NCBI GenBank assembly: GCA_917880885.1 | Contig: OU862908.1 | Span: 13,937,501-14,001,500, forward strand | Length of the DNA: 64,000 nt | Direction: 5' to 3' | From: Limnephilus marmoratus | Taxonomy: Eukaryota > Arthropoda > Insecta > Trichoptera > Limnephilidae | The notes under the pieces: model-generated | Database searches by the model: none | What the model was told of the DNA's origin: nothing | What the model saw: the letters and a program-made list of their open reading frames with translations, nothing else | Position numbers and translations under genes: made by a program | Shown: positions 20,400 to 30,116 of the stretch, in pieces | How the letters are laid out: each line of letters opens with the position of its first letter | Position numbering within the stretch: position 1 is the stretch's first letter

Positions 20400-20879
20400 T
20401 ATGTTTGTTCTATAACAATAATTTGTACGATGTTAATTTTGAAAATATATTAATTTAATTAATACAGAAACAATGGCACTGAATGATGAAATTATGCCTA
20501 ACATTTTCGGCGCATCAGTACTTAAAACCAGAAAACTTGTCACGCACGTTTTACATTTTAGAACCTACTAATAAACTATTTTCAATTATACACAGCTGAT
20601 AAAAAAACAGTTACCATGCATAAATATTGCGTGTAGATAATAGTTAGAAGACTTGCTAACAACAAAAACTTTAACAATATTAAATTTATCCCATTAGCAT
20701 TGTGTGACAACCAAAGAGATTTTGCTTGGAAGGAAGACAGCTCCACCAGCTGTCATTATAAATAGCAAGTTGGTTCTGGGTATTTAAATTTTATTTACCT
20801 TTTTGTTATATTGTTTTACTTATTATTATCAGTATCTGTGTTTTCTTTATCTCCGTTAAATAAAAAAGTCCAAAAGCGT

Positions 20880-21260
20880 ATTGGTTGCTAACTGGGTGAG
20901 GACTGACGTTTTCGTGAAACAAGCACACTTCCCTGGTCAGCATTTTCCTCATTTTGTTTTAAATGCTCTTTTGAGTTTTTTTAGGTTATCACAATATCGT
21001 TGTGCATGATGGTCTCCACCTGAGGCAGAAATTCGACCAAAATTATGCCTTTTCGGTCCCAAAACACTGAGGCCATGATTTTTTTGCCGGAAAGTGTGGT
21101 TTTGAATTTTTTGGCGATGAAGAATTGGTGTGACCCACTTTGACGACGGTTTTTTTCCCAGGTTCATAATGTGTCACCCACTATCATCTCCAGTCACAAT
21201 AGAACTCTGAAATGCTCACCTTTTTTCTTGTGATAACAGCACTTGGCGGGATTTTTTGCC
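20880..21260 (-). pseudogene. mariner transposase relic
   Basis: The minus strand shows a decayed catalytic region: GDD-like residues before GWHIMNLGKKP, then SVLGPKRHNFG, and DNLKKLKRAFKTK, matching the part of mariner transposases after the first catalytic motif. Several stops and frame changes. No inverted ends found, so it is an old fragment unrelated to the 6.7-kb copy. Confidence 0.65.
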
Positions 21261-21589
21261 GACATCTTTCACGCAACTGAACATTACAATAACGTGAGTT
21301 TACGTACTGTCATATTCCTGCGATGCTCGCTCTGGTCAAGAGACCCCATCTACCACTCAGTGCTGTCAATCCCCAAAAAACAAAAAAAAAAACACAGCCC
21401 GTTATTACCACAGTACACTTACTTTGTGAACATACCTCGTACTCTTTACCCTTTACTCCCTTCAATAAATTTATTTGCCTTCCTCAAATTTATTCTTACT
21501 TTTCTCAGACTTCTTACTTTACTTATACCAAGACTACTTCTGACAAATTAATTGTTTTAAACGTTTGTAGAAGCTTTAGCGCTTTCTAT

Positions 21590-21876
21590 GTACTTATGAC
21601 AAATCCAAACTTTTTAGGGCATTACCACAGTTAGTTCGATGCTACTATCAAAAACTAAGTTGAATAGTGTACGTACCTACACCACATGACCCAAATTCTT
21701 TACTCCGCGTAAATTATGCTAGAAAACAATTTACGACAATATTTATATTTCACCTCAAATATTCTGCTTTTAACTACTGTCACATCCCACGTTTAAGCGA
21801 TTTGATCAAACAGGAGATAAAATACCACTTACATTTATCATCTGTTATTTACGGAAATCTCTGTAAGTTTATTTAA
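21590..21876 (+). pseudogene. Coding-like segment, unknown family (part 4)
   Basis: A frame running through about 21610-21876 with one in-frame stop near 21660: polar, protein-like stretches (TPHDPNSLLRVNYARKQF; FNYCHIPRLSDLIKQEIKY), preceded in another frame by SFSAFYVLMTNPNFLG. Looks like a disabled coding sequence. Family unknown. Confidence 0.35.
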
Positions 21877-21902
21877 CTGGACCGTTATATAAAGATGAGT
21901 TC

Positions 21903-22150
21903 ACAGTTGTATTGTATAGGGTACTGTTAAGTTCGATGAACCAAGGAAAGCGTCATCGTGTTAAGAATAAGACGTAGGATGTCGTCAAGGACCAGGACGC
22001 TAAAAGCCGCCATACTAACAACAACTAACAACCGACTATTTTCCTCGACTCAGCGCGCCTTGTATGGAAGGACGCTTAGCCCCCATACCTGATCGAGGTG
22101 GATATACAACACATCGTATTATACCAGTGCATTTTTTCTTTTTAAATATG
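21903..22150. other. Unassigned, GC-richer block
   Basis: A stretch with little coding character (AAGACGTAGGATGTCGTC, AAGCCGCCATACTAACAAC). Possibly another dispersed repeat; no second copy seen in the window. Confidence 0.25.
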
Positions 22151-22268
22151 TTCGCGATTTCCGTGCCAAGATTAATCGGCGAATTGAAAACCTACGCGGT
22201 TTTATAACAGTTGTTCATTTTTGTTTTGACCACTCATTAAATGGTCACGGAAAATTTTTCATTAAATA

Positions 22269-22790
22269 GTGCATTTAATTTTAATCACGAATCGAATCCT
22301 GGACAGACAACCCACATTAAAGGAGCTCTTAACACTATCAAAAATAATTGCACTACCTATTTTCTCTACCAGGTGCAATTTTGCCTTAAAATTCAGAATA
22401 CATAACGTACAGTCGGTGCGGCGACTAAACCCAGGAGGTCTTGCATGGACGATCGATAAAACCCCGTTTAAATACTTTATTGATCAAATCGCTCATCTAT
22501 ATTTGCGAGCACGGTCAACGATTGTTAACAGATATTCCGACCGACGATTGATAAATTTTACCGCGACCTCCGTAGTGTCAGATAAGTTTCGGTTAACTGT
22601 AATGCACATACTTTTTATTAATGTCGTTGGTTATGCAAAATTACAGGCTTATTTAATGAACGGATTGAACTAACGAAGCTTTTAGAATTGAAAGAAGTCC
22701 TACACGCAATCCGTGGACCTAAATATTGCATCTAAGAGGCAATCCATTTATTCCATTCGATCTTTAAGAAACGAAAATGATTGAAATATG
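22269..22790 (+). pseudogene. Coding-like segment, unknown family (part 5)
   Basis: A 134-codon frame (22269-22673) with strong protein character: FALKFRIHNVQSVRRLNPGG, TPFKYFIDQIAHLYLRAR, VSDKFRLTVMHILFINVVG. A second stretch (LLELKEVLHAIRGPKYC) follows in another frame from about 22650 and then meets a stop, so a frameshift and a stop separate parts of one old coding sequence. Family unknown; host gene, virus-derived gene or old transposon are all open. Confidence 0.4.
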
Positions 22791-22923
22791 ACTTAAGACC
22801 TCATTAACTAATTAACTCCCGTTTAGTGTCAAAAGGTAAATGCGGACTGCCAATGCATATTTAGGTTATTATTTCAATTCAACATTGCTAATTTATTAAT
22901 ATTCATACGTAATTGATTGGCGT

Positions 22924-23210
22924 TTGGAAATGCGAATTCGTTGGCGAAGTGTTTCCAGCGTATATCAATTTCTTATTTTTTCTCTGTCAAAATCGGTTCG
23001 GCTGTCAACAGTGAAACCTTGCTCGGTACGTCGATATAAAGTGGTCGGAAGCTACACCTATCGATCCGATATTGCAAAGTTATCGATTTCTCGGTTCTTG
23101 ATCCCCAGAACTACAACACTCACCGCTCTGCTAAGAACTATGTTGTCCTGGTGATTCATACTTTATTTTTTTATAATACCTACAGGCTATTATACATTTT
23201 ATCTTTCTTA
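22924..23210 (+). other. Weak coding-like stretch
   Basis: A 76-codon frame (22924-23154) rich in R and S, of uncertain coding character; both other frames also show short protein-like pieces. Not called as a gene. Confidence 0.2.
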
Positions 23211-23234
23211 TTCGGGATTTCTAAAAAGCCAAGC

Positions 23235-23420
23235 CATGCATTATCCACGTCTACCCACAGATACTGTACGTCAAACCCAAGAAGTCTAATGCCCCTCGAG
23301 TATCCTTGGGGTTTTATTTTGAAATAACGAATGGGAAGCGTATTATCTCTTCTAACCTACGCACACCAGAACCAAATAGCGCCGGGGAATGAATACTGGA
23401 TGACTTGCTTAAACTCTCCA
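23235..23420 (+). pseudogene. Coding-like segment (part 6), duplicated at 23.9 kb
   Basis: One frame reads PRVSLGFYFEITNGKRIISS with proline/asparagine-rich flanks before a stop at about 23390. A diverged nucleotide match lies at 23905-24066 (shared CCACG...AGATACTGT, TTTTATTTT...AAATAACGA versus AAATGACGA, CGCACACCAGAACCAAA versus CGCATACCATAACCAAA). Family unknown. Confidence 0.35.
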
Positions 23421-23631
23421 CAACCACTGAAGAGATAAACTAGTGGAATTGTAACGGCGGTATTTCTCTTTGCAGAAAATTAAGTCAAATTATCCATAAC
23501 ACCGATCAAACATTTTCAAGTATCTAAATTCTTCATGAACGGATAATCAATTTTAATGGCCACTCAGTTGTCTTGGAGATGATAGGTTTTATGTGATATG
23601 GGGATAGTAGTTTTCTTTTTAACTGTTTTTT

Positions 23632-23885
23632 TTTATATGAATACTGAACAGGAAACCCAATTGCTCCCAACAGTCAATTGCCAGTGAGACTATGGCATCC
23701 CCTATTGGGGTATGTTGTAAGCCTGAAGGTAGTGACGATGGGAAGGAGCTGGGTTAGAGGAAGGTAGGGGAGGACCTGGCCATTTAGATCTGGTTACCAA
23801 ACACGGCTAAAGCCATTTCAAGCAACATTTCAATTCTGAATGGTAGTCTCGTGTTACAGAGGTGGTCGAGGTTGGTATAGATCTC
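23632..23885 (-). repeat. SINE-like family A, copy A3
   Basis: Minus-strand copy carrying the anti-sense of TTCAGGCTTACAACAT, GATGCCATAGTCTCAC, GATCTGGTTACC...GGCTAAAGCCATTTCAAG and the CCTGGTGT-type 5' blocks. It separates the two diverged halves of the duplicated coding-like segment. Confidence 0.6.
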
Positions 23886-23904
23886 ACTTCTGAAGATTGT
23901 GTGT

Positions 23905-24068
23905 TCACCGATCCACGACTAACCATAGATACTGTCTATTACGTATAAAAACGCATCGCGCTTAGGAAGTCCCATGAGTATTCTAAGTGATTTTATTTTC
24001 AAATGACGACAAAATTTCTTCAAACGTACGCATACCATAACCAAAGAGCAACGGGAACAAACAACGAG
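23905..24068 (+). pseudogene. Diverged duplicate of the 23.2-kb coding-like segment
   Basis: Aligns by eye to 23235-23420 with many substitutions and indels; several stops in each frame. Runs up to the Penelope target site. Confidence 0.3.
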
Positions 24069-24083
24069 TGACAAGCATAATAT
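24069..24083. repeat. Penelope target duplication, left copy
   Basis: TGACAAGCATAATAT, repeated at 25816-25830. Confidence 0.85.
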
Positions 24084-24132
24084 ACAATAAAAAAACACAT
24101 AAATTTGTTTAAGACCACTTTTATTTTAAAAC

Positions 24133-24170
24133 ACTCTACCGGTTTCAGAAGCACCCTTCCTTCGTCAGGA
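24133..24170 (-). ncRNA. Hammerhead-ribozyme-like motif in Penelope 3' UTR
   Basis: The minus strand reads CTGACGA (complement of 24162-24168), a GAAG...CTTC hairpin, then GAAAC (complement of 24142-24146) and CGGTAG. CUGANGA and GAAA flanking a short stem are the conserved hammerhead core, and Penelope-like elements are known to carry such ribozymes. The pairing adjacent to the core is imperfect and activity is not shown. Confidence 0.5.
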
Positions 24171-24201
24171 GAATATTATAACTAAACTATGATACAGAAT
24201 G

Positions 24202-24496
24202 TTAGGTGTTTGAGTGGGAGGTGAGCAAAGGGGTGGGGGTAATTGCGGTATTTCCGGAAAGAACAGAGCGGTTAATTGGAAAAATATTTAGAATGGGACT
24301 GAAAGATAAATTAATTTGGTTATTCAAAATACTAGCATTATTATTTAGGGATTTTCTGATTTCTAGTGCTTCTAAATTATCTAATTTTTTGCTTTTATTA
24401 TTACGATGAAGAATTTTAACCCCTGTGTCCTTATTAAAAGTGTGGTGATCTGTGGAAATTAGGTGATTAGCAAACTCTGAAAAATTATTATTATTT
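24202..24496 (-). pseudogene. Penelope GIY-YIG endonuclease, C-terminal part
   Basis: The minus-strand frame shows FANHLISTDHHTF, KILHRNNKSKKLDNLEALEI, and NQINLSFSPILNIFPI, the usual end of the domain (a conserved H, then an E in the LEALEI helix), and stops at 24202. The open frame continues upstream only as anti-sense of the LINE. Confidence 0.8.
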
Positions 24497-24508
24497 AAGC
24501 ATCTTAAA
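24497..24508. repeat. LINE target duplication, left copy (AAGCATCTTAAA)
   Basis: Twelve bases repeated at 25714-25725 after the poly(A) tail. Confidence 0.9.
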
Positions 24509-24535
24509 GGCAGAACGTGGGGACTCAAACCCAAA

Positions 24536-25039
24536 ATGATGCGATGGCTGTACACAGCCGTTGTAAAACCAAGACTCATGCATGCAGCCTTGGTCTGGTG
24601 GAGGAGAACAACACTGAAAACAGTGAGAGCCACACTCAACCACATACAGGGACTTGCATGCAGAGGAATCACAGGAGCTATGCGAACCACTCCAATACTA
24701 GCCATGGGAGTGCTGCTAGATCTACCCCCACTAAACTTAGAAATAGAGGGGGCGGCGATGGCGGCAGCCTACAGGTTACAATGCAAAGGTCAATGGAGAG
24801 GTGAGTTGCCCAAAAACAGTCATACGGAGATCGGAACACTGAGGGCAATTAGTCCGACAGCTGGAATGAAGCAGGACGGCAAACAAGCCGAATACTTCTT
24901 CAGACAGCAGTTTGATGTGATGTACCCCACCCGGGAGGAGTGGGAAATAGTCCCAGGTCCAACCTCCAGACAGGAACTAATCTGGTTCACAGATGGGTCC
25001 AAAATGGAGGAAGGAACAGATGCGACTCCAGACTGGTGA
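24536..25039 (+). pseudogene. LINE RT thumb/connection and start of RNase H
   Basis: Reads MRWLYTAVVKPRLMHAALVW, LNHIQGLACRGITGAMRTTP, LPPLNLEIEGAAMAAAYRL, then the first RNase H motif WFTDGSKMEEGT (first catalytic aspartate). Directly afterwards the sequence jumps and the frame shifts, ending in a stop. Confidence 0.85.
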
Positions 25040-25623
25040 TGGAATGTAGAACCGTTCTTACAGAACTCGCTACCATCAATAAAATAACCCTGATATGGGT
25101 GCCAGGACATAAGGGTATTGAGGGCAACGAGCGGGCTGACGAACTAGCAAGGAAAGGGGCAAAAGCACCACTTGCGGGATCTGAGCCGGCCGTAGGAGTA
25201 GCAGCTTGCCACACCAAATTACATATCGAGAGGTGGGTCAAATCCCAGCACTGGAAGGAATGGGAGAGGGCACCCGGAATGAGACAATCCAAAGTACTCA
25301 TAAACGGACCCGACCCCAGACGGACCAGGAAACTACTCGATATGGACAGAAACTCGCTGAGGGAACTGGTAGGCCTACTAACGGGACACTGCCATCTCAG
25401 GAAACACATGCAGCTATTGGGAGTGGAAAGCACCAGTAGATGTAGAAAATGTGAAGAGGATGAAGAGACTCCAATTCACTTATGGTGCCAATGTCCTGCC
25501 CTGGTGGGAATTAGGCTCAGATACCTGGGGAGACATGTTGTAGAACCAGAAGACCTAGCCACATATCCGATAACAACTCTGGTGAACTTTATTAAAGGGA
25601 CTGGGTTATTGTTAAAGGATTGA
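25021..25623 (+). pseudogene. LINE RNase H end and C-terminal zinc-binding domain
   Basis: In another frame: ECRTVLTELATINKITLIWV, PGHKGIEGNERADELARKGA (last RNase H motif with H and D), LTGHCHLRKHMQLLG, CRKCEEDEETPIHLWCQCPA (C-x2-C...H...C). The middle of RNase H, with the catalytic glutamate and second aspartate, is deleted between this and the previous piece, and the deletion is out of frame. Confidence 0.85.
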
Positions 25624-25713
25624 GGTAAAATGGGAGAAAGTACAATGGGCCCATGGCCTAAGTACTCACGGGAACCAATGGTAAACCGTCTCCGCTTTAA
25701 AAAAAAAAAAAAA

Positions 25714-25725
25714 AAGCATCTTAAA
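25714..25725. repeat. LINE target duplication, right copy
   Basis: AAGCATCTTAAA after the poly(A) tail. Confidence 0.9.
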
Positions 25726-25815
25726 TGTTCTGTGATTCTAACGTTTACATTTCTAATTGTTTTACCTATGTAGAATGAAGGACAATCTTTGCAACATAGA
25801 TGGTAAATGCCTGAA
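25726..25815 (-). pseudogene. Penelope GIY-YIG endonuclease, N-terminal part
   Basis: The minus strand reads SGIYHLCCKDC and FYIGKTIRN...RITEHLR, the GIY and YIG strands with the following conserved R. The element is truncated immediately upstream of SGIYHL at the 15-bp target duplication. Confidence 0.85.
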
Positions 25816-25830
25816 TGACAAGCATAATAT
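25816..25830. repeat. Penelope target duplication, right copy
   Basis: TGACAAGCATAATAT. Confidence 0.85.
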
Positions 25831-25854
25831 TTTGCAAAATAAATAATACAACAC

Positions 25855-26060
25855 ATGTTATTGTTTCACCGCAAATTCCTCTTTGGTAAAAATAATCAAG
25901 TAAATGCAAACAATGACTTGTCAAAATCTCCAGTTAACCGCGATACAGAGTTTATATTTAAAGTTAAACCGGAAATACCCATACCATGATTTCAACAAAA
26001 TTCTGCGAAACAGGGAATACCTAACACTGTTAATCTTTATAATCGCATTTCCTAATTAAT
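25855..26060 (+). pseudogene. Coding-like segment (part 7)
   Basis: One frame shows HRKFLFGKNNQVNAN, SPVNRDTEFIFKVKPEIPIP, a stop, then QNSAKQGIPNTVNLYN before another stop. Composition is protein-like. It was joined to the 23.9-kb segment before the Penelope insertion, so the decayed locus extends at least to here. Family unknown. Confidence 0.35.
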
Positions 26061-26744
26061 GATAATTATTAATAAATGGTGTGTTATAAGTAAGAACGTG
26101 TTTAAAATATCACAGTAACGAGAACTTCCGCACTCACATAATTAGGAAATTGTTGTTGGTAGGTTCCCTCTTAGGTAATTCTAATGCATTGTTCTAAATG
26201 AATGTAGGACTGCGGCAATGAAATGTTTCCTCGTTATTTGTTCAGAAGTTTCAAGTTCAGTTGAGTTCAGATGACTGTGGGAGGACCTGAATTTTTTCGC
26301 GGACTCAATCATGATTATTTATTTTTTACGTATATGTAGGTACTTAAATGAACATGCCATTAGTTTTGATAGCCGCCTACTTTCCCACATACTCTCTTGT
26401 GACGTGTGACCACGGTACACTCAGGAACGTACATCAGGAACATTTAACTTAATTTTATTAATGTTTCTTCAATGAAGAGAAGAATCTTGATTTGGGAAGA
26501 TTCGCTAACGTATTTGAATGCTAAAATTCAAGGAAATTTTCCGACAATTTGAAAAATGTGATTAAAAAGCAGTACCTAAAACTGTTTATTTAGCGTTTAT
26601 TATTTTTTTAAACAACCAATTTCTTTAAGATTGTTGCATTTTAAACCAGAGAAATTTGAGGAAGGCTTTTGTTTTAAAAACTGAAAGCCAAAAGACGCAT
26701 GGAGAAGTTGTTGGTTTTTATTTGACGAGTGGAATATTAACGAT
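26061..26744. other. No recognisable feature
   Basis: AT-rich non-coding DNA. Confidence 0.5.
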
Positions 26745-27150
26745 TTTGTGATTCCCCGGGAACCATTTATTGGATAACCAACACCTCTGTCATAGGTCAC
26801 CCCGAGTGGTTCGTTACGTTTGGTGACAGCAGGAGTGCCCGGGTTCATAAGGTTTGTCCAGGTCTTGGCGGTGGATGCATCTACCCATCAACTGCGTGGC
26901 AGGCCGGTTCAGAAGAGACTGATTTAGTGAGACTTTTTGATCTCTCCCGGAACATCGCCTTGTACTGCAGTGGGAGGGATGGACTCTTACATCCGTCACT
27001 CCTGGAGACACTAACCCCCAGATTCCTACCTGCCTACCCCTCATACCCTTTTCCTTCCCAGAACTTCATCTCCTTCCTTTCCTCAAAAGACCCTCCACAG
27101 AGCATCCCCAAGATGACACAGGCCCTGAGGGGAGTTATTTATTAAAGTTG
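26745..27150 (+). repeat. Family B repeat, copy B1
   Basis: Shares GGAACCATTTATTGGA, CCAACACC...AGGTCACCCC, TGGTTCGTTACG, GGGTTCAT, CCCCCAGATTCCTAC and the tail GACCCTCCACAGAGCATCCC with copies at 28.5 and 38.9 kb. The 3' ~100 bases resemble LINE family C (37.4, 60.4 kb). Confidence 0.65.
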
Positions 27151-27636
27151 GTCTTCTTAAAAAATTAATTAATCTGTACTTATATATAGTATTTGTGTTT
27201 TTTAAAACCATTTTCAAATGTTGTCAATTACTGTTTTGTCTGTTGGGACTTCCCAGCTTAGTTGCCAAGTGCATGTTATTTAGTTCGTAAGTAATTAATT
27301 AATAATGAGTAATTAGGCGTCCTTACATTGCATGGTGATTTAAGTTAATTAATTATTTTATTATAATAAAACGTCAACACTTGGGTTTATCCAAACTATA
27401 AAAAGAACAAAAAATCTAACAGTTAATTTCATTGTCCGTGATAAAACTCCAGAGATTTCTTATAAATCTTTTTTTAAATTTTTTACTGTGGATTAACATA
27501 AGTGCTCACAATACACAACTATTTTTTACAATTTAAAATTTAAAATAATATAATTTCGGATGTGTATATTAATAAAAGTTTTCCTTACATATAATGAATT
27601 TATGACGCCATTCGTACAATAGATGCTAGCGTAATT
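27151..27636. other. No recognisable feature
   Basis: AT-rich non-coding DNA. Confidence 0.5.
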
Positions 27637-27715
27637 GTCAAGTTGCATTCCAAGCCGTTGATCGGGGTTCGAAACTCGGTCGTGGTAAAACAATGAAATT
27701 TAAATAAACTTTTTT
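27637..27715 (+). repeat. tRNA-like SINE head, family H copy 1
   Basis: GCATTCCAAGCCGTTGATCG, then the B-box-like GGGGTTCGAAACTC. The copy at 31.92 kb has TTGCCTTCCAAGCAGGTGACC and GGGGTTCGATT. Confidence 0.4.
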
Positions 27716-27760
27716 TTCAAACACATTATTTTTTCATTTCGCTGCGTTAGTACTAAATAA

Positions 27761-28223
27761 TCCTACTAATATTATAAAGGCGAAAGTTTGTATGGATGCA
27801 TGTATGTTTGTTACTCTTTTACGCAAAAACTACTGAATGGATCTTAATAAAACTTTACAATAATACAGCTCATACACACATACATTAGAATAAGATAAAG
27901 GCTATCGCTCAGAGCTCTGCCATTATGAAATTCGTATAAAAAAATTGCAACAGGTGGCACGCGAGCTGTGAATGAATGTAACGGGTATGGATGTAGGGGG
28001 TGAGGGGTTGATGAGGGAGGAGGAAGGGGAGGGGGTTGATGGGGGGTGCTGCTGGGGGGGTAAGGGGGGAGTTTTGTGGGGAGGGGGGGAAGTGGGTTTG
28101 GGGGTGGTGGTGGAGGGGGGGAGGGGGATGGGAAGGGTGGTGGGAGTGGGGACAGGGAAAGTGGAGGAGACGGAGTGGAAACCCCCCTAATACTATGCTA
28201 GCGAAGCCGGCGGCAAAAGCTAG
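27761..28223 (+). mobile_element. Non-autonomous Helitron, second end type
   Basis: Starts TCCTACTAATATTATAAAGG after an A, contains ACTACTGAATGGATC, ends GCGAAGCCGGCGGCAAAAGC then TAG before T, i.e. TC...CTAG between A and T. The centre (about 27975-28180) is a very G-rich, C-poor cargo following ATTGCAACAGGTGGCACGCG, the same module as in the copies with other ends at 35.9 and 51.4 kb. Confidence 0.75.
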
Positions 28224-28474
28224 TAAAGAATAATATTGCATATTCCAAATAAAGATAAAAATTAATGTCTTACCTCCGGTGTCTTTTAATTATTCTACAT
28301 CAATTTCGAAACCAAAATATCCATTTCGAAAAATATCGACTATGTTCTAGATACGTAATGAAAAAAATACTATCGATATCGTCGTCCAAAAAGGGGTAGA
28401 AAATTTTGGTTTTACTTTGACGAAGAGAGAGAAGGAAAAAGGCGTACGAAAAACGTATAATTGAATTTTCAATT
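28224..28474. other. No recognisable feature
   Basis: Short unassigned gap between a Helitron and a family B copy. Confidence 0.4.
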
Positions 28475-28980
28475 TGGGAGGCGGGTATGGATACCGCCGC
28501 CCTGGAAACCATTTATTGGATAATCAACGCCCCTGCCATAGGTTACCCCAAGTGGTTCGCAACGTTCATGGGGTGAGGTTTTTCTAGGTCCAGGAAACAC
28601 ATGGTGGCCCGGATCGAAAGATACTGGTTGTGGGAGACCTTTTTACTTCTTCTACCAGACTCTCTCGAACCATAGCCTTTTACCGCAATGGGGGGATGGA
28701 CTCACACGTCCGTCACTCCTGGATACATTGACCCCCAGATTCATACCCACCCCTAATACTTTTTCCTTCCCAGAACTCTATCTTCTTCCTTTTCCTAAAA
28801 AAGACAAAAAATGATATCCTCAGAGTTTACCTTATACCTTTTTCCTTCCCAGAATGCCACCATCCTCATTTTTCTACAAAGATGCTCCACATAGCATCCC
28901 CAAAGATGACACAGGCCCCGAGGCACATTGTTTTCCTCATGACCTCTGTAAAAAAAAAAAATGTTGGCACGAAGCACCAC
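28475..28980 (+). repeat. Family B repeat, copy B2
   Basis: Begins AATTTGGGAGGCGGGTATGG, then the ACCATTTATTGGATAA block and the CCCCAGATTCATACCCACC block; ends CCCCAAAGATGACACAGGCC and an A-run. An internal duplication repeats TACCTTTTTCCTTCCCAGAA. Confidence 0.65.
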
Positions 28981-28984
28981 ACAA

Positions 28985-29125
28985 AGAGGAGACCGATTAT
29001 TCTATCTCATTCTATCGCGGGCTAAATCCTACAGATGGATTTGTTTGTCTCTTTTAAGTATCGCTATTTTTCGTTTCATCGAGTTTCAAATCGATGTGTG
29101 CTAAAGAAGTTTTCACATCAAAAAA
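28985..29125 (+). repeat. MITE-like family E, copy 1
   Basis: GGGCTAAATCCTACAGATGG, TTTGTTTGTCTCTTTTAAGT and GAGTTTCAAATCGATGTG match the inverted copy at 47.37-47.51 kb. Ends AAGAAGTTTTCACATCA. Confidence 0.5.
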
Positions 29126-29429
29126 AATCAAAATGCGATACTGCCATCACTATTTTTTCACACTAGTATTTTCCTTTATGTGAAATGGGAACTCAGTACT
29201 GTCATGACTGCGTCATCGCTGCCCAAACCTCTCGACAACTAATAGCCGGTAATAATAATTAAGGCGGGCTACGTTTCGCTATTTACTTTTCGAAACTCTG
29301 AATTGAAATACGGTAGCGATTTGTGGAACCGCCCTTTTAATTGCGTTGCGAAATCGCGCCCCGAGATATTCAGTTGAAATCTTTCAGAAAAACGTTTATT
29401 ATAATTAATTCGTAATTAAATGAATACAA
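29126..29429. other. No recognisable feature
   Basis: Unassigned DNA. Confidence 0.4.
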
Positions 29430-29580
29430 TGTCAAGAGGTATGACATTGCTTAATGCCCTACCAGCGGATATAGATGTGTTTGATATCACCATACCATCT
29501 TTTAAAAAGAATATATACATGTATTGTTAGTTGTTAAAATTAAAATTGTACTATAATTGGACTAACCTGTCTGTTGTACA

Positions 29581-29614
<34 letters not shown>
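29430..29614 (+). mobile_element. LINE 3' end with poly(A)
   Basis: A short C-terminal RT remnant (LLNALPADIDVFDITIPSF then KKN) stops at about 29528, followed by ~50 bases of UTR and an A-run of about 33 (29582-29614). The rest of the element is absent. Confidence 0.6.
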
Positions 29615-29618
<4 letters not shown>

Positions 29619-29930
29619 GTTTTGGCGAAACTCAATGGAAAATCTGAAAGCAGGAAACTCAGATAAAGATACGGTCACATCTGGGACTCGAATTTAGGAC
29701 CTTCGTCTTGCCGGGGTGCAACTCTACCAACTTCCATGTGTTCTTATCCGATTCGGTATCGTACTTCGACTAAGAACTACCAACATTATCTTCACTTTCT
29801 AGCATATTTTTATTGACTGCTATCTTTATGTATGATTGCAAGATTCGAACCCGAACTAAATGCTATCTGGATAGTGTTTTGGGTAAATTTCTATCCATTT
29901 TTATTTTTATATACGACATCATTTAACTTT
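29615..29930 (-). repeat. SINE family D, copy D2
   Basis: Starts directly after the poly(A) run; carries the anti-sense B box (GACTCGAATTTAGGACC), then CGACTAAGAACTACCAAC and CTATCTTTATGTATGATTGC as in D1. Confidence 0.6.
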
Positions 29931-29984
29931 TCTGCAAGCGTGGGATGAACACTTATTTTTAAATTGTACATACATAAAGATATC

Positions 29985-30116
29985 AAAGAATAAAAACATG
30001 CGTTAAGAAAATGAAGATAACCAGTGAATGAATAGTAGTTCTTAGTCGAAGTATGATACAGTTAAATATGACCGAATCGGATATATTAGCCCAATTGGTA
30101 GTCTGGCGCCCCGGCA
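29985..30116 (+). repeat. SINE family D, copy D3, left half
   Basis: AAGAAAATGAAGATAACC, TAGTTCTTAGTCGAAGTATG and the A-box region TTAGCCCAATTGGTAGTC, cut by the MITE pair at GCCCCGGCA (30108-30116). Confidence 0.65.

Larger units (their letters stand above)
24509..25713 (+). mobile_element. 5'-truncated LINE with RNase H domain, inserted in Penelope element
   Basis: Runs from the RT thumb to a poly(A) run (about 25699-25713), with a 12-bp target duplication. Order RT, RNase H, cysteine-rich C-terminus places it in the I-like group of non-LTR elements; the exact clade is uncertain. Confidence 0.9.
24084..25815 (-). mobile_element. 5'-truncated Penelope-like element split by a LINE
   Basis: Flanked by a 15-bp duplication. 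The minus strand begins inside the GIY-YIG endonuclease domain, so the RT part is lost, and continues after the LINE into the endonuclease C-terminus and a 3' UTR ending in an AT-rich tail. The 3' UTR holds a hammerhead-like motif. The GIY-YIG domain of these elements nicks target DNA. Confidence 0.85.

Noticed and set aside
24202..24705. A 167-codon minus-strand frame spanning the Penelope and LINE
   Set aside because: Only the part left of 24497 is Penelope coding sequence. The rest is anti-sense of the nested LINE, so it is not one protein.
27909..28241. Proline- or glycine-rich frames in the Helitron cargo (also 36055-36306 and 51549-51967)
   Set aside because: They are translations of a low-complexity G-rich/C-rich strand, open only because stop codons need A and T.
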